Part shown: in pieces, positions 10,761 to 22,754 of the stretch
Position numbering within the stretch: position 1 is the first letter of the stretch
How the letters are laid out: each line of letters begins with the position of its first letter
From: Gnetum montanum
Lineage: Eukaryota > Streptophyta > Gnetopsida > Gnetales > Gnetaceae
Reading direction: 5' to 3'
NCBI GenBank assembly: GCA_015680685.1
Contig: MNCI01007868.1
Span: 174,221-238,220, forward strand
DNA: 64,000 nucleotides
Notes under the pieces: model-generated
Databases searched by the model: none
Told to the model about the DNA's origin: nothing
Seen by the model: the letters and a program-made list of their open reading frames with translations, nothing else
Made by a program: the position numbers and the translations under genes

Positions 10761-11264
10761 CTGAATTAATGTAGATGTGATGCTAGCATATCTTAGGATA
10801 AATCCTTGTGAGTTCAGGATATGACCATGCAAAAGCTACTAACATTTTTTCAACTACCTTTAATAGCATCTTTTTCTACTCTAGAGCAAGATTTGCATTA
10901 ATTATAACTAGCTTTTCATTTTTTAAAAACACATATTCCATTTTGGTTGATAGAATTTTCAGTTCAAGGGGCTCTTGCTTGAAGCTTTTAGAAATTTTCA
11001 ACTCTTCCTAGTATGTATCATCAAGGAGTTGGTGGTGAACATACTCTAGTTCATCCATTTCTGCAACATATGTGCATATCAAACTCTTAGTTGGTTCCAT
11101 GCAAAGTGTGCTACTTTCAGAATCAACGGTCAGCCATTAGGTATCCTCCTATTTTGTGTCTACTGTGTACAGACACCTTTGGATTTCTACTTTTGGTGTA
11201 CATTACTTACAATCAAAGATAGATGCTTACTTTACAGCCTAGATTTTCTACACACAATTGCATC

Positions 11265-11760
11265 CTATATCATTGTATCATTGTATGCGATGCATGGAAC
11301 TCTCTTCTTCTTGATCTTTCTAAATGCATTTTCTTTAGATACTTCCAAGGAAAGATCTCTTATACCGATTCTAGAATTAACAATGCTTAGCAATGCCCTT
11401 GCCATGATGATTGGGAAATCCCCTTTGCAATTTTCCACTTTGATTACTAGGAAATCAGTAGGATAATACCACCCATAGATGGTGGTCATAATGTCTTTCA
11501 CCAGTCCAAATGAAATAGTGATGGAGTAGTCTACCAATTCTAATATAATGTTTCTGTTCTTGAGATGAGGTAAGTTCTATGTAGTGTACATCTCATGAGA
11601 AATTAAACTAACACTAGAACCTAAATCGAGAAGAGTCTTGCACAGTTCATTCCTAGCAATCTGCAAATAAATCAAAGGACTTCCAAGATCAACTAATTTT
11701 CTGGGAAGGTTTCCATCACAAATCCAATCAAACACAGTATGAGTAAGCATGATGGTATGG
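11265..11760 (-). pseudogene. Aspartic protease region of element B
   Basis: A 90-residue open stretch (11537-11265) preceded by the protease core. Around 11620-11600 the minus strand reads LLDLGSSVSLISHEMY, a retropepsin flap/active-site context with D-L-G in place of D-T/S-G. Downstream are DFLVIKVENCKGDFPIIMARALLS and RRVPCIAYND-type stretches shared with elements C and E, which identify the segment as the pro/pol linker. It lies between gag (to the right) and RT (to the left), as in gypsy elements. Confidence 0.7.
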
Positions 11761-11919
11761 ATCCTAGGTAGATTTTGGTTTGAAGGGGACTCAAAGGAAT
11801 TTTAGATAGAGGAAGATGTAGGGATACGATTGTCAACTGTGGGTGTATGTGAGGGCTTAGGTGAACTGCAAGGTCAAAAGAAAGGTCTTTTCTATTATCA
11901 ATTATTCGACCCATCCGAT

Positions 11920-13755
11920 TAATAAACTAGTTGTAAGTTAATAGCCCTCAAAGCATTATGTTGTTACAGTTGAGTTGGTAGTTCACCTTGCATAGGTGGA
12001 GTAGGTGGTAGTTGTGCAGATGGAGGAGGAACATGTGCAGGGATAGGAGGAGGATAAGGATAAGAGATGGTATCCCTTCTTTCATGTGGAGAATGAGTTT
12101 GATAATAATCAAAAGGGTGGTAGTAAGGTTGGAAAGTAGAGATGTGACTAGATGAGTCATGTGGAGATAGTGGTTGCTAAACATAGTAACCATATGGATC
12201 AGGCTACTAGAAAGAATCGAACCTCCCTCTTGTGAATGGAAGGATCACAATTGTACTCTTTTGCACTTTCTCTTTTTCTTAATTCACCCTCCTCTTTAAC
12301 TACCTTCTCAATTAATCTTTATATCTGATAGGTACTTAATTCTAACAATTGCCCCTGGGCATAGACACCGAGGGTTCTCCTTGTTTCTGATTGAAGCTTG
12401 TCTACAATGTGGCGAAGTTGATCCAATTGAGAATAACCATGGCTAGGACATTTGTGCATCAAGGAATAGTATTGGCTGATGGTAGCATCCAAGGGTTCAT
12501 GTGTCCCTTATTTTCATCCTTGGATTTACCTTCTTAATTTGGACACTTTGGAGTACATTTAATATTTATTATTGAACAACTTAAGTATAACACCTCATCA
12601 TCTGATAGATTCCAGCTATAAGGATTCATACCAGTCCTCTACTTCTCTGATGAGTGTCCTGGGAAACAACTCAAGTTTCTACTACTCATTCTCTATGTTC
12701 TACAAGGCACATGCATATTGAAAAATTTGGAGATGGTTCTACATATTAGAGTTATATCTTCCTTTAAATTGAGGAATATTGTTCATGTCTAACCTTTTGA
12801 TCCGACTATCCTTCACATGCCTTCTTGGAATTTTTACTGCCTCTATGATATTGATCATACTTTGGGTAGTAAGCAAAGGCTCATTGAGGCGTTAATCATG
12901 GTGCCTACAATGCCTTCTACTACCCCTTCATTCATGGTGATGTGCCTCTCTTGAATGTCAATGTCCTTAATCTTACCTTTCCCAATAGTCATTTTGGTCA
13001 TTTCGGTCATTTTGGTCTTGTTAGTTATTTTGGTTACATCCATCATGGTCTTGCCTTCTATGGTCATGATCAGAGCCAAAAGAAGAAGAAGATGATGAAA
13101 AAGGGGAAGAGGAAGGAGAATCAACACTATCACGATGCTTGCTACCACCTCTTTGATGATTGCAACCATGATCATGATCTTGTTTCTTGTCCGTATCCTT
13201 GCCTTGACTTGCCCCTTCAAATCCTTCTTTATCATTGGATCCATTCTTATCAGAACCAGGATTGTGAATCATGGACTACAAGTTTTAGTTTTAAACTCCT
13301 TCACCAAAGTCAAAGAGAGGAATTTCATTGAATGAAAAACTCCCAAAGAAGGGTTCTCTAGTAGCTTATTGGTACAACAAGAATGGAGAATCATTAAATC
13401 TTTTTCCCTTCAAAAGTACATAGTGTTGTTCTAGTTGTCGATCTTGCAAATGTTGTGCCATAGTGGAATGATAATCCCTAGCATCATCATCTTACATAAC
13501 ATACTCAGCATGACGTTCCTAAAGATCATATCGTATAAGCATTTGGTAGAGCATTATAGGAATAGATCAATCGGGTGGTAACACAATGTTGCCCTCCATG
13601 TCATGCCACCACAATTGTTCATCCTAATTTAAAATGAAGGTGAATTTTGGTACATACTCATCAAGATGAGCATATACAATTTGATATTGTTGAGGCACTG
13701 ATAGATAAGCTTTATTAGACTTTGGTGGAGAATCGATCTTGTGAAAAGAAGTCAT
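11920..13755 (-). pseudogene. Gag of element B (Athila-like)
   Basis: The likely start is the ATG at 13755 (MTSFHKIDSPP). The N-terminal part includes YAHLDEYVPKFTFIL. A charged, low-complexity stretch follows (13272-13021, with KKQDHDHGCNHQRGG and a run of serines), matching the HGHDKHRGG-then-serine pattern of element C. The capsid-like core lies at about 12800-12400, with the motif family that element D preserves better (QKLKLFP, WYRS, ELFNEKYQTYA). A repetitive, proline/histidine-rich C-terminus runs to about 11950. Several stops and frame changes are present. Overlapping open frames on both strands at 12855-13335 are shadows of this biased composition. Confidence 0.65.
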
Positions 13756-13895
13756 TTTCTATTAGAGGAGAAAAATGTAGTGTGCTTGTAAATATTGTTG
13801 TAATAATCTTAAGATGTGATGTGACTCTAAGGTTCATTCCAATGATTTAAATAATTTCACTAGGTCTTAGATAGCGCACCAGAAACACCAAAAGA

Positions 13896-13913
13896 TCCCT
13901 GGCAATGACACTA
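13896..13913 (-). other. Primer-binding site of element B
   Basis: Minus strand TAGTGTCATTGCCAGGGA, one base from the LTR end. It differs from the Athila-type PBS TGGCGCCGTTGCCGGGGA (complement of the tRNA-Asp 3' end, from memory) only by transitions, as expected for methylated DNA that has decayed. Confidence 0.7.
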
Positions 13914-13914
13914 A

Positions 13915-14724
13915 TGATGAGCAGCAAGGTACCCCTACACCCAACCATACATATCACTAAGGCGTTTATGCCTGACCCAGTCGAATTTCATGGAACTATT
14001 ATTCTCTAGTGTACTAATTCTTTTGGGAAGTAAAATGGGCATTGAGAACTTTCATTGTCTTCTCAACTACACTTGTGAAGATCAGGGGTATGGTTTAAGT
14101 GTAATTGAGGTACATGATTTTTCTTATTTTATGTTTTATAATTTTGATCACCTACAACAAGAATGAAAGGTAAATTAATTTAAGATCTAATTCATCTACT
14201 TCCTAACTAGCCTAACACAAGTAACCATCCCACTTTCCTGGACACATCCTGAATACATATAGTATTGTTAGGCTACTAAACATTAAGCGTTGCTAGGTTA
14301 CCAAGTACTATATGTATGCTCGAAGTGGTCGTGTTCATTATCAACTGGAAATTAATTTCTTAATTAAAATATAGTAAAGTAAAGTGCATTAAAGGAAACA
14401 TTAATCTATTCTTAGTGCTAAAAGGATTGTCAAAAGAGTTCATTTTTATTCTCATCACACTGCTATGCTCAGGTACATCAATGTTTGAATGAAGAACCGT
14501 ACACACTTAGACTCCTTCTGCAGGCATTCAAAAAACATTCAAACTTTAGACAAAATAAACTATAAGAGCTTCATTACTCTACCTAGAAACTAGCAAAAAC
14601 TAATGCCAAATTAGGAGCCCAGGTGCTATATTTATAGGTCAGCGTATATCCCTCAACATCGGATACCCAATGTCGCATCTAGACTCCAATGTCAGATATC
14701 CAAAACAAGCTTCCATCTTCATCA
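13915..14724 (-). mobile_element. 5' LTR of element B (810 bp)
   Basis: Plus orientation TGATGAGCAG...CTTCATCA. A TATA box lies at 14627-14638 (minus CTATAAATATAG). Right of it are three phased repeats (ATCGGATACCC, ATGTCGCATC, ATGTCAGATATCC, spacing about 14 and 19 bp), a short version of the U3 array seen in elements C, D and E. The five bases after the LTR (ACTCC, 14725-14729) are the candidate target duplication; the partner lies outside the window. Confidence 0.75.
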
Positions 14725-15300
14725 ACTCCAAATATTATAACTATCATGCTTAACCAAACAATCATTCATTGGATAAAGTTAGGAGTACTTCCATAGAAGT
14801 GAACAGATCCAAGAAGTCCCTTAGTTTAACTTCAAGTAGTAGGGCAAAAATCATGCAAAGCTCTACTTAATTCTAGGTTAGGAGTGAACCTAATCTCACA
14901 AGACATGTATCAAGCCTAAAATCTACCACCATTAAAGAAGAGTAATATCTAGTTAGAGCTTGTGAACCAATCAATCACCATTCCACTAGGACAAGTGGAT
15001 GATGTGATCACCAACATCAGTGGCTAGTCCTACCCCATAGATTTTCTAGTAATTCATGTTGGTAAAAATAAGGGAGAATTTCCAATCATCATGGAAAGAG
15101 CTTAGCTTAGCATTATTGATGTTAAGCTTGATATTCAAGACTTACCCTTGGAAATCTCCAAGGAAGATGAAGCTGGTATCATCCAAAGGAGAAGAGTTCC
15201 ATGTATCGCATACAATGATAACAAGTTTCATTGTGTGCAAAGGATATGTGCCATCAAATAGAAAAATACCAGGACATGCAATAAATGTATAGAGGATATA
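14725..15300 (+). pseudogene. Protease and pro/pol linker of element E
   Basis: Alignment by eye with the element B protease is close: TIMLNQTIIHW versus TIMLTHTVFDW, then SPLV-LQV, CKALLN and LISQDMY. The active-site aspartate position reads N (CKALLN where B has CKTLLD). The linker with GEFPIIMERA, DLPLEISKEDEAG and RRRVPCIAYND (15056-15230) is well preserved. Stops are frequent. B begins right at the left border. Confidence 0.65.
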
Positions 15301-15539
15301 TGTATGTAAAAGTATCTATATGCAGTAGCCACACAGTAAGAGGGCACCTAGTGGCTAATCACCGATGACAAGACTGAATCTAATAAGTACATGGAACCAT
15401 TAGATCAAATTGTTAGTGCCTACATGAAGAAGCGATAAGCTAGAGCAATTAAGGAGAAGACACTCCTACCCACAAGTAAGATAAGAAGAAAAAAAAACTA
15501 GGGACAATTAGAAATCCTACATACTATGGATCCAAAACC

Positions 15540-17318
15540 ATTGGAATTAAAGGCCCTACCGATAACATTAAAATATGCCTTCTTAAGAAGGTAGTGATAA
15601 TCAATGATAACTTAAAGGAAGAACAAAAGAAAAAAGTTACCAGAAGTGATCAACAAGTGACCTATGGCTTTCACATGGTCTTATGATGAGATCACAAGAA
15701 TTAATATAGGAATTTGTCAACATCAGACATATACTGATCCCATAGTTAAACCATAATGATAACCCAAAGAAGTCTCAATCCTAAAGTAAAAGAAGTAGTC
15801 AAGTAGGAGTTGGAGAAATTGTTAAAGGCAGGATTTTTCTATCCTATTGCAAATAGTAAATGGATCAGTCCTTTAGTGATTATTCCAAATAATGGGGAAA
15901 AATGGTGAGTTTGCATTGATCTTTGAATGTTGAATGCAACTACATTCAAGGATCACTTTCCTATGCCATTTGTTGATCAAGTCTTGGACACCATAGTAGG
16001 ACATGAGTACTATAGTTTTCTGGATGGGTATAGTGGATATAATTAGATCCGCATTGCACTCGAAGACCAAGAGAAAATGATGTTCACTAGTCCATGGAGA
16101 ACATTTTCCTAAAGGCATATGCTCTTTGGTCATTGCAATTCACTAACCATCTTCTAGAGATTAGTACTAAGAATCTTCCAAAAATAGATTGGAAATGGTG
16201 TTGAAGTGTTCATGGATGATTTTTCAACATATGGACTAGATTTCAAACAAGCACTGGACTAATTAGAGTAGGTACTGAAAAGATATGTAGAAACAAATCT
16301 TAAGCTAAATTGGCAGAAAAGCCACCTTATGGCCCAAGAAGGTATAGTGTTGGAACACAAAATCTCTTAGAAAGGCATTAAGGTAGATCTTAAAAAATTT
16401 TGAGTCATACAAAATATCACTCAAATGCCACAAATAAATAAGTGAGATCATTTTTGGGTCAAACGAGATATTATAGAAGGTTTATAGACAATATTTCAAA
16501 GATAGCAAAACCACTCATGAAATTCACTAAGAAGGATGCACTCTTTGAATGGACAGGGTCATGCAAAAAGGCATTTGAAACTCTAAAGTAGAAGCGAATT
16601 GATACATCAATCCTTAAAGCTTCAGATTGGTCCAAGCCAATTTTACATCATGACTGATGCTTCCAATTATGCACTTGGTATAGTATTAACATAGCTAGAT
16701 GATCAGAAGAGACCTTATTATATACATTGTGCCAACAATAGCATCATCAAGGCACAACTGAACTACATCACAATAGAAAAGGAGTTCATGGCCATGGTGT
16801 ACATGCTTGAAAAGTTTAAACATTATGTGCTTGGGTATCAGATCTATCTCCATACTAATCATAGTGTCATACATTTTCTTATGAATAAACCAGTGATTAG
16901 TCCTAGTGTGATTAGATAGCTCGTTATCCCATAAGAATCTGACATCATAATGATTGATAAAAAGTGCATAGAAAATGTGGTAGCTAATCATCTATCATGA
17001 CTAAAGTGGGATTTCCATGATCAAGTAGAACCTTTTCTAACCAGTTCCCTAATGAAAACCTATTTACTAAAATAGTGAAGGCTGTAAATTCATTAGGGAA
17101 GCCATGGATATTAGAATATTTGACCTATTTTTCAACACAAGAGCTCCCTGCTAAATGGAATAAGAAAAAAATAACAATTCCTTCATAGAGTAAAAGGATA
17201 TATGGATATCAATGGTAATCTATACGAGATTTGTGGAGATGGGCTAGTCAGATGGTGTGTGCCAAAGTTTGACCAATAGAGAGCCTTATAGGACATCGAT
17301 GAAGACCTATGTGAAGAT
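15540..17318 (+). pseudogene. RT, RNase H and integrase zinc finger (partial) of element E
   Basis: RT spans about 15830-16400: VDQVLDTIVGHEYYSFLDGYSGYN, the catalytic loop VFMDDFSTYG (about 16205-16235, FMDD retained) and NLKLNWQKSHLMAQEGIVL. RNase H follows (about 16640-17000) with KEFMAMVYMLEKFKHYVLGY and LHTNHSVIHFLMNK, where the usual D of TDH is N. The integrase N-terminal region starts (GDGLVRWCVPKFDQ) and stops abruptly at about 17318, at a GAAGATGTCT word that also repeats in the copia LTR to the right. Many stops, mostly of C-to-T type, interrupt the frames. Of the three RT copies in the window this is the only one with an intact FMDD. Confidence 0.85.
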
Positions 17319-17750
17319 GTCTCTGCCTTGTGAAAGATGTCTTTATCTAAGAAAGAAATCTTTCTATTTTTGAAGATTTCTTTGTCTAAGTTTTCTCCAG
17401 ATCTGCCAAGACATTTGTTGCTTCCCATAGATGTCTTTTGTCACTTTCCCTTGCATGATGAATGCATTATTCCTTGCCCACAACCTTGATCTTCTGTATG
17501 CTTTAATGATGTCCACTTTACTTGTATAATATCAAGTTCTTGTCCATGTTCTTTGATTATTCATTTGAAGACATGTGGGTGACATCCTCCTTTGAGCTCT
17601 AGGATAGTTTGTTCCTTGTTCTCTTTAGCTCATTTTGGTTTCCCATGTACAGAGTCCTACAAACATAATAACCATACAACCATGCAAACAACGTTTGTCT
17701 TCATTGTACTTAATATTTTGAATACACCAAAACATATAAAAAGGTCCATA
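17319..17750 (-). mobile_element. Truncated 3' LTR of copia element
   Basis: Matches 22320-22754 of the intact LTR. The right end reads GGTCCATA, a decayed version of the ATCCACA end of the other copy. The left end is the deletion junction with integrase of element E. Confidence 0.85.
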
Positions 17751-17766
17751 ATCTCCTCCTTTTTGG
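17751..17766 (-). other. Polypurine tract of copia element
   Basis: Minus strand AAAAAGGAGGAGAT directly before the 3' LTR start, where plus-strand DNA synthesis would be primed. Confidence 0.6.
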
Positions 17767-20159
17767 TGATGTTCAAAACTCAAGAAAATGAGTTAATGAT
17801 TATATAGATATAACCATACTACTCTCCCCCTTTTTGAACAGCAACAAAAAGAATAAGGTGGACAAATGTGGGTAGAAAAGATAGAAAAGAACAATAATAT
17901 GCACATAATATGAAGAGCCAAGTATTACTCATAATCCTAAAAAGATACAAGAAGTATGTATTTATCAGGTCCATGAATAGGTGCCCCAATTTTTCAAGAG
18001 CAAAACAAACCTTCCAAGTGAAATTTAATCTTGAAGTTGAAGCAAAGGCGTAAGCAACCTATCTCTAAACAATAAGTCATTAGTAGTGCAAGGTGCTTGT
18101 AATTTAGAGAATCTTCATTTTTATACAACATTAACAAATGGGCATATCTTCATAATGAGGTAGATATAGCCATACAACTTCACAATGGAAAACCATTGAT
18201 GTCAGATGAATACATTTCCATAGAGTAATCATGTTATTGCTCAAAATGTAGTGAGGAATGTCCTACATCCTCCACTTAATGTGTGATTGTAAAAATTAAG
18301 AACTTCTCTTTTGAGGTCAAAATAAGGAGCTACGATTAATTCAATAAGAACCATCAACACTTAATTTCAAAGGTCAAAGCTATGAGTGAGACATGCAAAG
18401 TCCAACGTTTGTTCAAGGTAGTGCAACATCCAAAACCATTGATCAAATATAAAACATGCTGATAAATATACATTCATACATTTCTTGAAATTCTCTCCTA
18501 ATGTAAATATGATCACATAAAAATAGTTAATTAATACAAAATATCAAAGATAGAGCATATAGAAATAGGTGTTACATCAAGTATCCCACAAATAGGAAAG
18601 TAAGAATATTACAAGTGTTGCCACACATATGTCAAGAATTGATTCAAGATTTTACACCAATATTTAAGCTTGAAGTGAATTGTGAATGTTGAGGAGCAAG
18701 TAATCTATCTTCAAAATAAGTAATTATTATGGATCTTCATTTCGGTAAATGCATATATAGCAATCTATAACTTGAACCCAGCCATGCCAAATTCCCAAAA
18801 TCTGCATCTCAAAGCAAATTACTCAATGGATAACTCAAGAAAAATCTTAGGTACCCAAAAATGATCATGGCCTTGCTCATAATATCAACTACTTGCTATA
18901 TAAAAATAGATACTTCATGCTTAAGCTTATGATTGAACATCGAATAGGTGGGTTGTCAGTTCAAAATCCATGAGGACCAACAAAGATTGATGCTAAAGAC
19001 CAAAGATAAAAGAAAACTAATCTAATAGATAGCATCATGTAATTCTAAATTCAACCAAAATAATGTATCAAAATAATATGAAAGTCATGCATGTTTTGAT
19101 TTTAGTACAAGCCAATACAACAACCACAATCATTTACAAATAATAGATGCTTATAAGGAACTAAGTATTTATATATCATTAAGTACCTTTTAAAGTCCTA
19201 ATACACAATCATTCAAGACTTTACCATATCAATAAATAGCTCTTGAAGTTATTTTCTTGCTCATTGTGCATTTTGGCTAAAGTCACTATGGACTCCTCCT
19301 ACATTGATGGCCCCCAAGATGATTTAGATGTAGGCTCCCCCTACATATATGCTACTTATCTTGGGTTTTTAAGATCAATATGAAAAAATCACAAACACAC
19401 TATAACTATATATCAACATTAAGCTTAATTTGTGGAGATTTATATCTTCAACCAACAATATTGATAGCATTTCAAAGGTTTGTCTTATCTTAAAATGGCA
19501 AAATCATCCTACAGAGTAAGAGCATATAATCATCACAAGAATTTCAAATTAAGCAAGATTGAGTAGCAAGACAAGAAATCAAAAATTAAAGATCCAAGGG
19601 AAATAATTACAAGAGCTATTATAAATCTTCACAAAACCAATTATATTGATATCATGAATGAATGAGGGAAATGCTCTAGACACTTATTCCACATTTTTTA
19701 TCTAAGACATGGATAATTTAGGACTTCTCATACACTATCCTTGACTTACCTTGATTTACCTTACTTGTCGATAAATTGAGAAGATTAATGGAGTTTAAGA
19801 TGAGGTCCCCTATCATGAAGTACTTCCTCATTCTTAGCTTCTCTTTCATTAGATCATGTATGTGATGTCTCTATTTGTTTATTTTCCTTGTGATAGAGCT
19901 TTGAATCAATTTTTGCATTATTTTCAAAACTCCACTTCTCTTCATTCTCACTTATTGATACCTGCATAATTTCCTTATCAAAGCCCTTTTGACAAGACCA
20001 AGCATTAATCTTATTTTGATCATCATGGTTAAGAGTTTGTATAAAACTATAATTTTTACATATAAATGCAGTATTATCCTTATGATCAGAATTATCAAAC
20101 CTTACTATGCTTAGGCTTGAGCTTGCATTTTCATGTGTTGCATCCTCTAAATTCTTTGC
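17767..20159. other. Noncoding interior of copia element
   Basis: AT-rich, no frame longer than noise and no copia pol motif on either strand. In autonomous copia elements this position would hold integrase, RT and RNase H. I see only unremarkable AT-rich sequence and a few direct short repeats. Confidence 0.5.
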
Positions 20160-21470
20160 CTAATTTCTCAAAAACTCCTCATCTTGAATCTTGTTGCAAT
20201 CCTTGTTACAAGAGGTTACTAGTTGAATCTTAGATTTTATGTTTGAGGTCTCTTCTTTCATTTTAGCATGAATAGCATTTAACTTAGAAACCACTAGTTT
20301 CTTTACCTTCCTAGTTAAATGATGTAAGAGAAAAAAATTTTCTTTAAATTCATGATACCTTTTGTCATAGTTACCATGTTGTTCTACCATATGTGAGGAA
20401 GATCCATAAGTAAGAGTCATGCAAATGAGATAAGAATCTTTAGTAGAATTGCATGCTTCACTTTGCTCATTGTCTTTCCAACTTGTATAAAGGTTGGTCT
20501 TTTTTTGGTTCCTCATCCTTGGATCTATTCTTTGGCTCAACTTTGCTATCATTTGGATCACTAGGACATTTAAAGGAAATATGGCCTCTTCCTCCACAAA
20601 TCCAACACTTTATGGAAGAAAAATATAGATTAGAAGAATTTAGAAAGTTTCTACCTCTTTCTCTACCTTTGAAGAATTTTGATCTTTGTTGTTGCTAATA
20701 TGTCCCTTTGTTTCTTTTTGTAAGCAATCATGGTAGTCTCCTTAAAAGAAGAGGAATCTCATCTTCATTACCCTCATCATGTTCATTGACCTCATTCTCC
20801 TTGGAGGTAGTCTTTAGAGCTATAGGTTTTTCTTGAATTGCTCCTTTGCTTATGAGATTCATTTCGTAGGCAATGAGAGCACTTTGAAGTTTCTCAAATC
20901 TCAGAGTTAAGAAATATTTAATTTCATCCATGGATTTGACCTTTGGCCTAAACTCTGGTTGTAGAGTTTTAATCATTTTAATGATGATGTTGCTTTTAAG
21001 AAAGTCTTTTCTTATTCTTGTAATGGCTACAACAAGATTGTTAGCTCTAGAAAAATAATCTTTTATTTTCTCACCTTCTTGCATTTTGAGTTTATCATAT
21101 TCACTTTGCAGAACTAATAATTTCAATTGCCTGAAAATAGTGGTTCCTTCATAAGTAGCTTCTATTGTTTGCCAAATTTCTTTGGCCATTTTACATCCTG
21201 CTACCCTATTGAATTCAGATTTATTCAATGCATAATATAAACAATTTTTTTGCTTTTCAATCAAACATGAACTTATCATTTTCCTCTTGAGACGATTTTT
21301 TTAGGCTTGATGATGTTGATGGTGCCATCGATGGGTGGAGCATAGCATTCCAGAATTGATTCCCATACTTCAAACTTAGTGAATTCAAAGAACACTTAAA
21401 TTCTAGCTTTCCAACAAGTGAAGTCAAATCCATCAAACATGGGTGGCTTTGTGTAAGATGTTCCTTCCAT
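20160..21470 (-). pseudogene. Copia gag (UBN2-type) with CCHC zinc knuckle
   Basis: The start is the ATG at 21470, about 40 bp after the PBS; the protein begins MEGTSYTKPPMFDG, typical of plant copia gag. After a frameshift near 21295 the main block (21279-20728) shows AKEIWQTIEATYEGT, LKLLVLQSEYDKLKMQEGE and KIKDYFSRANNLVVAI, the UBN2 gag signature. A further frame change precedes a perfect zinc knuckle CWICGGRGHISFKC at 20607-20566 (C-x2-C-x4-H-x4-C). The tail (to 20160) is lysine/glutamate-rich and predicted helical. Gag packages the element RNA. Two frameshifts and some stops make the copy non-functional. Confidence 0.85.
20566..20607 (-). other. CCHC zinc-knuckle coding segment of copia gag
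   Basis: All four metal ligands are intact although the surrounding frame is broken. It binds nucleic acid in gag proteins of this family. Confidence 0.85.
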
Positions 21471-21510
21471 TGTTCACTCTTGAAGTTGATGATGATAGAG
21501 AAGAGTGCTA

Positions 21511-21523
21511 GGCTTTGATACCA
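21511..21523 (-). other. Primer-binding site of copia element (initiator tRNA-Met type)
   Basis: Minus strand TGGTATCAAAGCC, one substitution from the usual copia PBS TGGTATCAGAGC, two bases from the LTR end. Confidence 0.85.
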
Positions 21524-21525
21524 CT

Positions 21526-22754
21526 TGTGGATAATTGAACTTAGAAGTGGGGGAAGAATAAGTTCCCTGAATTGAACCTTTATAAAATAAAGCACACATG
21601 AATTTATATGGTTCAACAACTTAGGTACTCCACACTTAGAGGGTAGATCACAAGCACACCTCTAGACTTTATTTCTCTTAAAATGTGGTTGAAGGAACCA
21701 CACCTTGTACAGTCATCAAGCCCCACTTCGAAATGTTGTACCACAACACCAATCACTCAACCCTGTAAGGTCTCGTCAAGCTTGAAAATATGGTTTCAAG
21801 GCTTCCATAGCATTTACCATCTTGAGCTCTGCACTAGAATGTTGTATTGCAACACCAACAACTCAATCCTAGAAGATCTCAACAAGCTTCAACACATCAA
21901 TCCTAAATGGCAATAAGAATAAGAATTATAAGGGAAAATTGCAACTTAGTTTACTAATCCTTGAACAGTTAGGTACAACACACTTTACAATGCCAAAATG
22001 ATAAAACAATGAGGAGCAACAAAGAAATCAATGATTGTACAATGAATACAATAAGGATTTCACATTTTTTAATGCAAATGAAGTCTTCTTATACCTATCA
22101 TGTTGCTAAATCCTTCTCAAAACTCATGCAACAACTAGCTAATGGTAACTAACAATCATGGGAGATGTCTTTCCCACACCTAATATGTCTCTCTAAATTT
22201 GCCTTTAAATATGGGAAGACATATTTGTTTCCTAAAAGACATCTTTCTAAAGTCTCCATCTGGAAGACATATGTGCTCAATGGAAGATGTCTTTCTATAT
22301 TTGGTCTACATTCTATAAATACATCTCTACCTTGTAAAAGATGTCTTTATCTAAGAAAGATGTCTTGCTATTTCTAAAGATGGCTTTGTTTAAGTTCTCT
22401 CCAAATCTACCAAGATGTCTACTACTTTCCATAAACATCTTTCTTTACTTTTCCTTGCATGATGAATGCATCATTCCTTGTCCACAACCTTGATCTTCCA
22501 TATGCTTTAATGATGTCCACTTTGCTTGTACAATATTAGGTTCTTATTCATGTTCTTTGATTGTTTGTTTGAAGACATGTGGCTGACCTCCTCCTTTGAG
22601 CTCTAGGATAGTTCGCTACTTATCCTCTTTAGCTCATCTTAGTTTTCCGTGTATGAAATCCTACAAACACAATAATCACACAACCATGCAAAAAACTTTT
22701 GTCTCCATTTTACTTAATGTTTTAAGCACACCAAAACACATCAAAAGATCCACA
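21526..22754 (-). mobile_element. 5' LTR of copia element (1229 bp)
   Basis: Plus orientation begins TGTGGAT and ends ATCCACA, a perfect 7-bp terminal inverted repeat. The right half (22163-22440) carries about a dozen copies of AGATGTCT or its complement AGACATCT. The following five bases (TATGT, 22755-22759) are the candidate target duplication, but the left partner was lost in the deletion. Confidence 0.85.
22163..22440. repeat. Array of AGATGTCT/AGACATCT dyad words in copia LTR
   Basis: Exact or one-off copies in both orientations at about 22163, 22185, 22213, 22240, 22264, 22285, 22312, 22337, 22356, 22378, 22412 and 22430, spaced mostly 20-27 bp. The deletion junction at 17318 falls in the same word. 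Confidence 0.6.

Larger units (their letters stand above)
6897..14724 (-). mobile_element. Element B: Athila-like Ty3/gypsy element, 5' LTR to post-pol spacer
   Basis: On minus the order is 5' LTR (13915-14724), PBS (13896-13913), gag, protease, RT, RNase H, integrase and a noncoding spacer, ending where element A is inserted. It is collinear with element C (49.5-58.6 kb) throughout. All coding parts carry many stops and small indels. The accessory ORF and 3' LTR present in C are not in the window, having been displaced left by A. The LTR ends in CTTCATCA at 14724, directly followed by element E sequence, so B was inserted into E. Confidence 0.8.
17319..22754 (-). mobile_element. Gag-only Ty1/copia element with truncated 3' LTR
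   Basis: Minus order is 5' LTR (21526-22754), PBS (21511-21523), gag (21470-20160), a 2.4-kb stretch without coding signal, PPT (17751-17766) and the 3' LTR remnant (17319-17750). The two LTR segments match by eye over about 430 bp (for example TGCATGATGAATGCAT and TTTGAGCTCTAGGATAG). No integrase, RT or RNase H is visible, so it would have depended on another copia element. It is inserted in element E; a later deletion removed about 0.8 kb of the 3' LTR together with neighbouring E integrase. Confidence 0.85.

Noticed and set aside
12855-13335. Overlapping 129-codon frames on both strands
   Set aside because: Low-complexity charged part of gag; only the minus frame with HDHGCNHQRGG matches element C.
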